Shown here piece by piece: positions 1 to 7,557 of a stretch of DNA of 43,701 nt. This DNA comes from JBOGJI01 sp050747865. Lineage in GTDB: Bacteria; Acidobacteriota; Thermoanaerobaculia; Multivoradales; JAHEKO01. Each line of letters begins with the position of its first letter. Position 1 is the first letter of the stretch. Position numbers and translations under genes: made by a program. The DNA lies in the NCBI GenBank assembly GCA_050747865.1, contig JBOGJI010000050.1, positions 1-43,701 on the forward strand, read 5' to 3'. The notes under the pieces are model-generated. The model saw only the letters and a list, made by a program, of their open reading frames with translations. It made no database searches and was not told where the DNA came from.

Positions 1-1275
1 TGGCGGGATGTCAATCCGGCACCCAACGTCTGGGACTTCAATGGCGTCAACGGCGTCGTGACGGCGGCGCAGAGCCAGGGTCTGCAGGTTCTGGCGGTCT
101 TGAGCACGGCGCCGGAGTGGGCCGGAGGGGGGCCGCTGGGGACCGTTCCGCCCGGGAACGTTGGGCTGTGGCGGGAGTTCGTGCGGCGCACGGCGGCGCA
201 ATTCGCCGGCCGGATCGCCGCCTACGAGATCTGGAACGAGCCGAATCTGCGCGATATCGGCATCCACGGCGTTGGCTGGGACCGGCCGCTCGACGCAGCG
301 CCGTTCTACACCGACTACCTGGTCGCCGCGGCGCAGGAGATCCGTGCCGCGGCGCCCGGCACCCTGGTCGTCGGGCCGGTGAGCTCGAGCGAGCCCAACG
401 ACCGCACCGAGACGCTGTATCAGCAGCTCGAGACGCGCGGGGCGTCGCCGTTCGTCGACGTGGTCTCGTTCCACGCCAACGGCGCGGGTCGGGTCTTCTC
501 GGAGGTGCGCGCCAATATCGACCGGTCGCTGAGCATCCTGAATTCCCGTAACCCCTCCAACGCCGGCAAGCCGATCTGGATCACTGAATTCGGCTGGTTC
601 GGCGGCAGTGCGGGCCGTGAGGGAGTCGGGGGCGAGGTCGCGCAGAGAGACCTGATCCAGCGCCTCGTCGAGCGCATGGCCGGCGCCTACGGCTGCATCT
701 CGCCGATCGGGTTCGCCGTCGAGCCCGACAACGGCTGGTCGGAGCACGCCATCACTCACGCCTTCATCTACACGCTGATCGATCTGGAGGACGACCCGTC
801 GGGCGTCTATCGCGCCGACCATTCGCCGAAGAGGGTGGTCACCGAATACCTCCGCGCGCTGTCGTTTCCCGCCCGCCAGACCAGCGAGCCCTGGCACGTC
901 GCGGTCACCCCGAGCTGTTCGGGGACGACATGCACGTTCGCGGCCGGCTCCGTGGAGCTCGCCGGCGGCCCGGTCCAGCCGGTATATCACTGGTTCTTCG
1001 GAGACGGCTCGCGCGGCGAGGCGGCCGGTGCCTCCATCTCCCACACGTTCCCGCGGCCGGGCCGATACTTCGTGCGTCTGGGCGTCGAGGAACGGACGAC
1101 GCATATCTCGCTCGGCGGGAGCGTGATCCTGGTGCGCGTCGGTGGATCGGCGCAAGCCGGGGAGCCTTCGCAACGGCCCTCGCCCGTCGTGAGCGTTCGC
1201 CGACCTGCGGAGGCGACTGCGGCGGCGGTACCGACCGCCGCCGCAGTTACCCGTCCGCCGCGCTCTCCTCGCTAG
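1..1275 (+). CDS. Glycoside hydrolase (clan GH-A type) with C-terminal PKD domain, 5' partial
   Basis: The frame is open from the first base, so the start and any signal peptide lie outside the window; 424 residues are visible. Two motifs mark a retaining (beta/alpha)8 glycosidase: YEIWNEPN with the acid/base Glu at visible residue ~80, and WITEFGW with the nucleophile Glu at ~196. Their order and spacing are those of GH5/GH39-like clan GH-A enzymes. Residues ~299-380 form a PKD-like domain (YHWFFGDGS, then SHTFPRPGRYFVRLGV), usual in secreted polysaccharide-degrading enzymes. The last ~40 residues are Ala/Pro/Arg-rich and overlap a perfect DNA stem-loop. The gene is convergent with the next one, 38 bp away. 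The substrate cannot be told; the GH-A assignment is firm, the exact family is not. Confidence 0.85.
   Translation, partial: WRDVNPAPNVWDFNGVNGVVTAAQSQGLQVLAVLSTAPEWAGGGPLGTVPPGNVGLWREFVRRTAAQFAGRIAAYEIWNEPNLRDIGIHGVGWDRPLDAAPFYTDYLVAAAQEIRAAAPGTLVVGPVSSSEPNDRTETLYQQLETRGASPFVDVVSFHANGAGRVFSEVRANIDRSLSILNSRNPSNAGKPIWITEFGWFGGSAGREGVGGEVAQRDLIQRLVERMAGAYGCISPIGFAVEPDNGWSEHAITHAFIYTLIDLEDDPSGVYRADHSPKRVVTEYLRALSFPARQTSEPWHVAVTPSCSGTTCTFAAGSVELAGGPVQPVYHWFFGDGSRGEAAGASISHTFPRPGRYFVRLGVEERTTHISLGGSVILVRVGGSAQAGEPSQRPSPVVSVRRPAEATAAAVPTAAAVTRPPRSPR
1216..1247. terminator. Perfect 14-bp stem-loop inside the 3' end of the glycoside hydrolase gene
   Basis: ACTGCGGCGGCGGT at 1216-1229 is the exact reverse complement of 1234-1247, with a 4-nt loop (1230-1233). 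It lies 26 nt before the stop codon, at a convergent gene end. No T-tract follows on either strand, so a classical intrinsic terminator is not shown. It could instead act as a 3' mRNA-stabilising hairpin, or simply reflect Ala-rich coding repeats. Confidence 0.35.
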
Positions 1276-1313
1276 CCGCGCCCGTCGGCGGAGCAGTTTC
1301 TGTTCACAGGCTC

Positions 1314-2051
1314 TCAGAAGCTCACGGACACGCCCACGCCCACTTCACGGCTCGACAGGTCGAGCTCGCCGAATCCGATGAAGTCAGCCCCACCGAGCTC
1401 CTGGTCGGCGTTGTGCCAGCGGGCCTCGGCGAACGCCGCCCAGCTCCAGCTCAGCGGCACCTCCAGACCGACGATCCAGTAGTGACCGAAGGCGTCGCCC
1501 TCGTCCTCGAAGGTGTCGGTGAAGATGAACGGCGGATCGACGTTGAAGTTGATGAAATCGCCCGACTCCGTCAGCCGCCACAGGTAGGCGCCGAGACCGC
1601 CGCCGAGGTAAGGGGAGACGACCGCGTCGCGGCCGAGCGGATGCACCAGCAGGCCGACGGTGAACGCCGCCCGCTCGAGCGTGGTGCGGTGGACGATGTC
1701 GTTGCCGAGATCGTCGATGAAGTCGAGGTACGCCTGGTCCTCGGCGCCTTCGAAGAACCCCGCGGACAGCATCACCGAGATCCGGTTGGTGACCAGGCGC
1801 TGGTAGTCGAGGGTGAACGAGAGGTCCTCGAAGTCGTCTGCGGAACCCGTGAAGGTGAGCTCTTTCTCGGGCCAGTAGTTGCCCTCGCCTCGCGGCGTCA
1901 GGCGGGCGAGCTGGAAGCGCAGCACGTTGTTCTCGCCGACGTGGCCGCGGACGGTGCGTCCGTGCTGGTGCGTCTGGGCCTGCACGGCGGTCGAGCCGAG
2001 GCCGGCGGCGCTGACGACGGCCAGTGCAAGGAAGAGCCTCTTCATGAGCAT
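1314..2051 (-). CDS. Small outer-membrane beta-barrel protein
   Basis: A 245-residue protein starting MLMKRLFLALAVV, with a typical signal peptide ending near AVQAQ (about residue 27). The mature part alternates polar and aromatic/hydrophobic residues in many short strands (for example AFTVGLLVHPL, SPYLGGGLGAYLW, HYWIVGLEVPLSWSW). It ends in VGVSVSF; a terminal Phe is the usual BAM recognition signal. The ATG at 2051 was preferred because GGAG lies 7 nt upstream; longer in-frame starts upstream lack this and precede the signal peptide. Size and architecture fit OmpW/OmpA-like 8-10 strand barrels. No specific family or substrate was recognised. Confidence 0.75.
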   Translation of the reverse strand: MLMKRLFLALAVVSAAGLGSTAVQAQTHQHGRTVRGHVGENNVLRFQLARLTPRGEGNYWPEKELTFTGSADDFEDLSFTLDYQRLVTNRISVMLSAGFFEGAEDQAYLDFIDDLGNDIVHRTTLERAAFTVGLLVHPLGRDAVVSPYLGGGLGAYLWRLTESGDFINFNVDPPFIFTDTFEDEGDAFGHYWIVGLEVPLSWSWAAFAEARWHNADQELGGADFIGFGELDLSSREVGVGVSVSF

Positions 2052-2115
2052 TGCGTATCTCCGGGGTGCGTTTCGCGTGTCCATGAACCCGCAGCTACAG
2101 CAATGCCGGTGCCAG

Positions 2116-2157
2116 CCCCCACCCAACCGGGGGTCTGGGGTCAGGAACCCTGACCCC
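2116..2157. repeat. Two adjacent hairpins in a divergent intergenic region
   Basis: The first hairpin is CCCCC (2116-2120) with GGGGG (2129-2133). The second is a perfect 9-bp stem, GGGGTCAGG (2137-2145) with CCTGACCCC (2149-2157) and loop AAC. Both neighbouring genes start away from this region, so it is not their terminator. A REP-like palindrome or an operator/leader hairpin are the alternatives. Confidence 0.5.
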
Positions 2158-2229
2158 TGATCCCTGGGCAGGTGGGGGGCGGCCGGGTCAGAGGACGGCG
2201 CGACCCCCGGGGACTACAATTCCGCCCCC

Positions 2230-3153
2230 ATGGTCACGGCGCAGCAGATCGAAGCCGTCCGGCAGTACCTGCGGGAGCTGCAGCAGCGCCTGGCGTCGAC
2301 GCTGGAGGAGGTCGACGGCGGGGGGCGCTTCCGGGTCGATTCCTGGGCGCGGGAGGAGGGCGGCGGCGGCGAGTCGCGGGTGCTCGCCGACGGCGCGCTG
2401 TTCGAGCAGGCGGCGGTCGGCTTCGCCGACGTGCGGGGACGGGAGCTGCCGCCCAGCGCCAGCGTCGGGCGCCACGGAGTCGCCGGCAGGCCGTGGACGG
2501 CGCTGGGCGTGTCGACGGTGCTGCATCCGCGCAATCCCCACGTGCCGACCGCGCACATGAACGTGCGGCTGTTCGTGGCCGGATCCGGGGAGAGCGATCC
2601 GGTGTGGTGGTTTGGCGGCGGGTTCGACCTGACCCCCTACTACGGCTACACCGAGGACGCCGAGCACTGGCACCGGACGGCCAAGGCCGCCTGCCTCCCG
2701 TTCGGGATCGATGTCTACCGACGCCTGAAGGACTGGTGCGATCGCTACTTCTACCTGCCGCACCGCGAGGAGGCGCGAGGCATCGGAGGGCTCTTCTTCG
2801 ACGACTGGACCGAAGGGGGGTTCGAGACCAGCTTCGCCCTGACGCGCAGCGTCGGCGATCACTTTCTCCCCGCCTACCTCCCGATCGTCGAGCGCCACCG
2901 GGGCATGCCCTGGGGCGAGCGGGAGCGGCGCTTCCAGCTCCTGCGCCGGGGGCGCTACGTCGAGTTCAACCTGCTGTGGGATCGGGGGACGCGCTTCGGC
3001 GTCCAGTCCGGAGGGCGGACGTCGTCGATCCTGATGTCGCTGCCGCCCCTGGTGGCCTGGAGCTACGACTTCCGGCCCGAGCCGGGCAGCCCCGAGGCTG
3101 AGCTGGCCGGGTTCCTTCAGCCGCGCGACTGGCTGGCGGACGACCTCTGTTAG
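2230..3153 (+). CDS. hemF: Oxygen-dependent coproporphyrinogen-III oxidase
   Basis: HemF oxidatively decarboxylates coproporphyrinogen III to protoporphyrinogen IX using O2, a late haem biosynthesis step in the cytoplasm. The 307-residue length is normal. Family motifs are clear: NPHVPTAHMNVRLF, WWFGGGFDLTPYY, GGLFFDDW and the C-terminal GRYVEFNLLWDRGTRFG followed by GGRTSSILMSLPP. The ATG at 2230 is the first start giving the family N-terminus, though no strong Shine-Dalgarno sequence precedes it. ispH follows 13 nt after the stop, suggesting co-transcription. The enzyme needs oxygen, so its presence implies aerobic growth. Confidence 0.96.
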   Translation: MVTAQQIEAVRQYLRELQQRLASTLEEVDGGGRFRVDSWAREEGGGGESRVLADGALFEQAAVGFADVRGRELPPSASVGRHGVAGRPWTALGVSTVLHPRNPHVPTAHMNVRLFVAGSGESDPVWWFGGGFDLTPYYGYTEDAEHWHRTAKAACLPFGIDVYRRLKDWCDRYFYLPHREEARGIGGLFFDDWTEGGFETSFALTRSVGDHFLPAYLPIVERHRGMPWGERERRFQLLRRGRYVEFNLLWDRGTRFGVQSGGRTSSILMSLPPLVAWSYDFRPEPGSPEAELAGFLQPRDWLADDLC

Positions 3154-3166
3154 AGTTTCCGTCGTC

Positions 3167-4066
3167 ATGCGGATCAAGCGCGCCGCCAAGTACGGCTTCT
3201 GCGCTGGAGTGCGGATCGCCGATCGCAAGGTGCGGCGGTTCGCCCGGCTCGGGGGCGGCGATGGCAGCATTCTCGGCCAGGTGGTGCACAACGAGCGGGT
3301 GGTGGAGGAGATGGACCGGCTCGGGGTCCCGACGGTTGACACGCTGGACGAGGCCCCCTCCGGAAACAAGGCAACCGGCGGAGACAAGACAACCGGCGGA
3401 ACCGTCGTCTTCTCCGCCCACGGGGTGCCGCCGTCGTTCCACCGCGAGGCGCAGAGCCGCGGCCTGAAGGTGCTCGACACCACCTGTCCCTTCGTCTACG
3501 ACATCCACGAGGAGGCCGATCGGGCGGTCGCCGCCGGCGCGCACCTGGTGTTCATCGGCGAGCCCAACCACCGGGAGGTGATCGGGTACACGCACGACCG
3601 CGATCCCGAGACCTACCACGTGCTCTCCACGCTGGCCGAGGCGCGGCAGGTGGACTGGAGCCGCTATCCGCTGCTCAAGGTCCTCTATCAGACGACGTTG
3701 AACGCCGAGGAGTACGAGCCGGTGGTGCGCTACATCGAGGAGCACAACGCCCGGGTGGAGCGCGCCGACACGATCTGCTACGCCACCAAGGAGAACCAGG
3801 ACGCGGCCCGCGAGCTGGCCGACGATCCGGAGATCGGCGTCATCCTCGTCGTCGGCGGGCGGCGCAGCGCCAATACCCGGCACCTGTGGGAGATCTGCCA
3901 GGAGCACAGGCCCTCCTACCTGATCCACGGGCCGGAGGACCTGTGCCGCGAATGGTTCGAGGGCGTGGAGACCGTCGGCATCACCGCCGGCGCCTCGACT
4001 CCCGACTTCCTCATCGAAGAGGTCGAGGCGGCCATTCAGGATCTCACTGCCCCGGCGACCGTGTGA
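3167..4066 (+). CDS. ispH: 4-hydroxy-3-methylbut-2-enyl diphosphate reductase
   Basis: IspH makes IPP and DMAPP from HMBPP, the last step of the MEP isoprenoid pathway, using an iron-sulfur cluster. Three cluster cysteines are in place: C12 (KYGFCAGV), C107 (LDTTCPFV) and C204 (DTICYATKEN). Active-site histidines are in VVHN, SAHGV and the GEPNHREVIG segment, and the C-terminal ITAGASTPDFLIEEV is typical. Length is 299 residues. An unusual Lys/Thr/Gly-rich insert at residues ~67-78, just before FSAHGV, is encoded by a tandem 18-nt duplication. The insert sits in a surface-type loop between conserved blocks, so activity is probably kept. Confidence 0.96.
   Translation: MRIKRAAKYGFCAGVRIADRKVRRFARLGGGDGSILGQVVHNERVVEEMDRLGVPTVDTLDEAPSGNKATGGDKTTGGTVVFSAHGVPPSFHREAQSRGLKVLDTTCPFVYDIHEEADRAVAAGAHLVFIGEPNHREVIGYTHDRDPETYHVLSTLAEARQVDWSRYPLLKVLYQTTLNAEEYEPVVRYIEEHNARVERADTICYATKENQDAARELADDPEIGVILVVGGRRSANTRHLWEICQEHRPSYLIHGPEDLCREWFEGVETVGITAGASTPDFLIEEVEAAIQDLTAPATV
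3366..3401. repeat. Tandem 18-nt duplication inside ispH
   Basis: Two adjacent 18-nt copies (3366-3383 and 3384-3401) differ at two positions and keep the reading frame. They add a KATGGDKTTGG-like loop to IspH that is absent from the E. coli protein. Confidence 0.75.
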
Positions 4067-4125
4067 GGACGCCTTCCCGTCCGCATCTCGGGCACCCGGT
4101 ATTGGAGACACAGCGATCCCGGCTC

Positions 4126-5094
4126 GTGACGAGTACCTCCCGAATCGTGTATCCGGAGGCGACGGACGGTCGCGTCCTGGCGGCGGCTAGCCGTGTCCGG
4201 GACGAGGGGATCGGGGTTCCGATCCTGGTCGGTTCGCTGGCGGAGGTCGAGACGGCGGCAGGGGTGGCCGGAGTTCCGGTGGCGGGGGAGGTGCGCGAGC
4301 CGGCGAGCGATCCTGACCGGGAGATGCTCCAGATGGTGCTTGCCGAGCGGCTTACGGCGCGGGGGAAGGATCCGCAGGAGGCGGCGCGGCTGGTGCTGGA
4401 TCCCCTGATCTATGCCGCGCTCCTGGTGGCGTGTGGACGTGCTGATGCGGCGGTGATGGGGGCGGTGGCGACCACGGCGGAGACGGTGCGTGCGGCGTTG
4501 CTGGCGGTGGGGCCGGCGCCGGGGATCCGCACCGTCTCGTCCTGCTTCCTGGCGGCGCTTCCAGACGGTAGGGCCCTCGTATACAGCGACTGCGGGGTGG
4601 TTCCGGATCCCGACGCGGAGCAGCTCGCCGACATCGCGCAGGCGGCGGCGGAGAGCTGTCGGACGCTGGTGGGCGAGAGCCCGAGGGTGGCGCTGCTGTC
4701 GTATTCGACATTGGGCAGCGCCGAGCATCCGAAGGTCGCCAAGGTGCGGGAGGCGCTGCGGCTGCTGCGGGAGCGCGGCTTGGACTTCGCCGTCGACGGG
4801 GAGCTGCAGGCGGACGCGGCGCTGGTGCCCGAGGTGGCGGCGCGCAAGGCGCCGGGCAGCCCGGTGGCGGGGCGGGCGAACGTGCTGGTCTTCCCCGATC
4901 TCGACGCCGGGAACATCGCCTACAAGCTGACCGAGCGCCTGGCGGGCGCGGTGATGTTGGGGCCGCTGCTGCAGGGACTGGCGGGGCCGATCCACGACCT
5001 CTCCCGCGGCTGCTCGGCGGCGGACATCGTCGACATCAGCGTCATCGCCGCCCTGCAGGCGCAGGGTGCCGCTGCGGTGGAGGCCGCGAGGTGA
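4126..5094 (+). CDS. pta: Phosphate acetyl/butyryltransferase family protein
   Basis: Pta interconverts acetyl-CoA plus phosphate with acetyl phosphate plus CoA. The 322-residue protein is the single-domain PTA_PTB form. Motifs include RIVYPEATDGRVLAAA, ADAAVMGAVATTAETVRAAL, VDGELQADAAL, NVLVFPDLDAGNIAYKL and GPIHDLSRGCSAADIVDI. The start chosen is GTG at 4126, because the family begins right after it; an upstream in-frame TTG at 4102 is possible. The stop overlaps the purD start (GTGA), giving translational coupling. No acetate kinase gene lies nearby, so the partner enzyme and physiological direction are unknown. Phosphobutyryl specificity cannot be excluded. Confidence 0.88.
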   Translation: MTSTSRIVYPEATDGRVLAAASRVRDEGIGVPILVGSLAEVETAAGVAGVPVAGEVREPASDPDREMLQMVLAERLTARGKDPQEAARLVLDPLIYAALLVACGRADAAVMGAVATTAETVRAALLAVGPAPGIRTVSSCFLAALPDGRALVYSDCGVVPDPDAEQLADIAQAAAESCRTLVGESPRVALLSYSTLGSAEHPKVAKVREALRLLRERGLDFAVDGELQADAALVPEVAARKAPGSPVAGRANVLVFPDLDAGNIAYKLTERLAGAVMLGPLLQGLAGPIHDLSRGCSAADIVDISVIAALQAQGAAAVEAAR

Positions 5095-6377
5095 AGGTCC
5101 TGGTGGTGGGGAGTGGGGGGCGCGAGCACGCCTTGTGCTGGAACCTGGCCCGGAGCCCGAGGGTCGATGCGCTGTATTGCGCGCCCGGCAATCCGGGGAC
5201 GGCGCAGGTTGCCGAGCGGGTGGCGATCGGGGCCGAGGACCTGGAGGGGCTGGCCGTGTTTGCCGAGCGCTCACACATCGACCTCACCGTGGTGGGGCCG
5301 GAGCAGCCTCTGGTGGCCGGCATCGCCGAGGCCTTCGCCGCTCGCGGCCTCGCCTTGCTGGGCCCCTCGGCGGCCGCGGCGGCGCTCGAGGGCAGCAAGG
5401 CGTTCGCCAAGGAATTCCTGGTGCGCCAGGGCATCCCGACCGCCCGGTCCGAGATCGTGACCAGCGAGGACGTGGCGCGGCGGGCGGCGCGCGAGCTCGG
5501 GCTGCCAGTGGTGTTGAAGGCGGACGGGCTCGCCGCCGGCAAGGGGGTCCTGATCCCGGAAACCGAGGAGGAGCTGGAGCGGGCTCTGGTGGTCTTCTTC
5601 GCAGAGCGGCGTTTCGGGGACAGTGGCGACACGATCGTGGTGGAGGAGCACCTGACCGGCGAGGAGGTGTCCTCCATCGCGGTGAGCGACGGTGAGAGGC
5701 TCCTAGTCCTGGCGACGGCCAAGGACTACAAGCGCATCGGCGAGGGCGACAGCGGGCCCAACACCGGGGGCATGGGGGCGCATAGCCCGTCGGGGTTGGT
5801 GGACCAAGGTCTGGCACGACGCATCGAGGAGGAGATCCTGCGGCCGACGGTGGCCGGCATGGTGCGGGAGGGGCGGCCCTTCCGCGGTTTTCTCTACGCC
5901 GGGCTCATGCTCACCGACGACGGTCCCAAGGTGCTCGAGTTCAACGTGCGGCTGGGGGATCCAGAGGCGCAGGCTCTGCTGCTGCGGCTCGAGTCGGACC
6001 TCGTGCCGGTCCTGGCCGGGGCCGCCGCCGGGCGCCTGCCGCCGGAGCCGCTGCGCTTCCTGCCGGCGGTAAGCGCCTGCGTGGTGCTGACCAACGAGGG
6101 CTACCCCGACAAGACGATAAGCGGCGACGTGATCGAGGGCCTCGACGGGCCGTTTGGGGCGGACGTGGAGGTCTTCCACGCGGGTACGGGCGAGCGGGAC
6201 GGCGGCATCGTGGCGACCGGCGGGCGCGTGCTCAACGTCTGCGCGCGTGGCGATGATCTCGCCCAAGCCCTGGAGCGTGCCTACGCCGCCGTGGCGGGGA
6301 TCCGTTGGCCCCGCCGGGTCCTGCGCCGGGACATCGGACGCCGGATGCTCGAGCGCCCCGGATTCGCCGCCCTGTAG
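5091..6377 (+). CDS. purD: Phosphoribosylamine--glycine ligase (GAR synthetase)
   Basis: PurD joins glycine to phosphoribosylamine with ATP, the second step of purine synthesis. The 428 residues match the usual monofunctional length. The N-terminal domain starts MKVLVVGSGGREHAL. The ATP-grasp core shows VVLKADGLAAGKGV and later EFNVRLGDPEAQALL with metal-binding residues. The GTG start at 5091 overlaps the pta stop by four bases. The gene ends about 100 nt before the ricT operon, whose own promoter appears to lie in that gap. Confidence 0.96.
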   Translation: MKVLVVGSGGREHALCWNLARSPRVDALYCAPGNPGTAQVAERVAIGAEDLEGLAVFAERSHIDLTVVGPEQPLVAGIAEAFAARGLALLGPSAAAAALEGSKAFAKEFLVRQGIPTARSEIVTSEDVARRAARELGLPVVLKADGLAAGKGVLIPETEEELERALVVFFAERRFGDSGDTIVVEEHLTGEEVSSIAVSDGERLLVLATAKDYKRIGEGDSGPNTGGMGAHSPSGLVDQGLARRIEEEILRPTVAGMVREGRPFRGFLYAGLMLTDDGPKVLEFNVRLGDPEAQALLLRLESDLVPVLAGAAAGRLPPEPLRFLPAVSACVVLTNEGYPDKTISGDVIEGLDGPFGADVEVFHAGTGERDGGIVATGGRVLNVCARGDDLAQALERAYAAVAGIRWPRRVLRRDIGRRMLERPGFAAL

Positions 6378-6390
6378 TGACGCGCGGCGC

Positions 6391-6440
6391 TTGCCGACCT
6401 CCGGGGCTGCTGCCATAATGATATCGAGTCCCCCGGGGAC
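6391..6440 (+). promoter_or_regulatory. Sigma70-type promoter and adjacent palindrome upstream of ricT
   Basis: TTGCCG at 6391-6396 and CATAAT at 6414-6419 are separated by 17 bp; the -10 matches consensus at five of six positions. A perfect 13-bp palindrome, GTCCCCCGGGGAC, lies at 6428-6440, directly at or after the predicted transcription start. It could be an operator or a leader hairpin. Promoter assignment is by eye. Confidence 0.5.
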
Positions 6441-6479
6441 CCGAAGCTGGTATCCAACCTGCATGAAGGGCGGGCGCGT

Positions 6480-7208
6480 ATGAGCTGCTCAGGGTGTCAG
6501 TTCCGCGGCATGTCCACTGCCGTCGAAGACGCCTTCGTCGGTGTGCGCTTCGGCGAGGAGACCAACCTGACCCTCTGCTCCACCAAGGGCACGATCTACG
6601 GCCAAGGGGACGCCGTGGTGGTGGAGACGGAGGCGGGACCGGCGTACGGCCGCGTCGAGCGCTCCCCGATGCCGGTGTTCAAGCCGTGCCAGAAGTCGTC
6701 GGCGCGCCCGGTCCTGCGCCTGGCGACAGAGGAGGACGGCCGCGACTACGACCGCAAGGTCACCAACGAGGAGCAGACCCGCCTGTTCTGCCGCCAGCAG
6801 GCGCGTGAGCTCAGTCTCGACATGAAGATCTCCCGCGTCGACTTCAGTCTCGACGGCAGCCAGGCGACCTGCTACTTCACCGCCGAGCACCGCGTCGACT
6901 TCCGGCAGCTCGTGCGCGCCGTCGCACGCCGTTTTGACACCAAGGTGCGCATGGTCCAGGTGGGGCCGCGCGACGAGGCCGGTCTCCTCGGGGGCATCGG
7001 GATCTGCGGCAAGACGCTGTGCTGCTCGACCTGGCTCCATGACTTCCGGCCGATCTCGATCCAGATGGCGAAGCGACAGAACCTGAGCCTCAACCCGTCG
7101 AAGATCTCCGGTCAGTGCGGACGGCTGCTGTGCTGCCTGGCCTACGAAGACGATCAATATCGTGCCTCAGCGAAGCAGAGAAAGGCAGGAGCCGCCGGTG
7201 CCGACTGA
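6480..7208 (+). CDS. ricT: RicT/PSP1-domain protein (RNase Y regulator family)
   Basis: A 242-residue PSP1 C-terminal-domain protein. In Bacillus subtilis, RicT (YaaT) is part of the RicAFT Y-complex, which carries Fe-S clusters and directs RNase Y-dependent mRNA maturation. The signature block is clear: GLLGGIGICGKTLCCSTWL, then KISGQCGRLLCCLAYE, giving a Cys-rich core. An N-terminal MSCSGCQFRG adds further cysteines. The ATG at 6480 has AAGGG about 10 nt upstream. The 3' end overlaps the next gene by 11 bp, so RicT is translationally coupled to an Hfq-like protein. The molecular role outside Firmicutes is inference. Confidence 0.9.
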   Translation: MSCSGCQFRGMSTAVEDAFVGVRFGEETNLTLCSTKGTIYGQGDAVVVETEAGPAYGRVERSPMPVFKPCQKSSARPVLRLATEEDGRDYDRKVTNEEQTRLFCRQQARELSLDMKISRVDFSLDGSQATCYFTAEHRVDFRQLVRAVARRFDTKVRMVQVGPRDEAGLLGGIGICGKTLCCSTWLHDFRPISIQMAKRQNLSLNPSKISGQCGRLLCCLAYEDDQYRASAKQRKAGAAGAD

Positions 7209-7557
7209 CGTTACGCAGCGCAAGCTCATCCGACCCGAAACCGACCTGCGCCGGGAACAGGTGAGCCGCGGGGTGCGCCGCAAGCAGGCGCCCCCCGAGC
7301 ACACGCATGCCGAGGAGTTCTACTACCTCAAGCAGATGAACGCCAAGACGCCGATGGTCGTGGTGCTCATCGACGGCGAAGAGCTGCGGGGCTGGATCGA
7401 GTGGTACGACAAGCGAGCCATCAAGCTGAACCGGCACAGAGAGCCCAACCTCCTCCTCCTCAAGGACAAGATCAAATACATGTTCAAGGAGGAGGAGCTG
7501 AAGCGCCGTGGCCGCCGCGAGCGGGTCGCGCGCTCGGCCGGATCGTCAGACGATTGA
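7198..7557 (+). CDS. hfq: Divergent Hfq-like (Sm-fold) RNA-binding protein
   Basis: A 119-residue protein whose centre is an Sm/Hfq fold. The Sm1 block is MVVVLIDGEELRGWIEWYD, preceded by an N-terminal helix (AEEFYYLKQMNAKTP) and followed by Sm2-like LLLLKDKIKYMFKEEE. Hfq forms hexameric rings that pair small RNAs with mRNAs. The usual C-terminal YKHAIS-type motif, which binds uridine-rich RNA on the proximal face, is not present; a Lys-Asp pair stands there. A ~35-residue basic N-terminal extension and an Arg-rich tail flank the core. The GTG at 7198 was chosen because AGGAG lies 6 nt upstream; an in-frame GTG at 7162 is less likely. It overlaps ricT and pdxA. Confidence 0.8.
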   Translation: MPTDVTQRKLIRPETDLRREQVSRGVRRKQAPPEHTHAEEFYYLKQMNAKTPMVVVLIDGEELRGWIEWYDKRAIKLNRHREPNLLLLKDKIKYMFKEEELKRRGRRERVARSAGSSDD

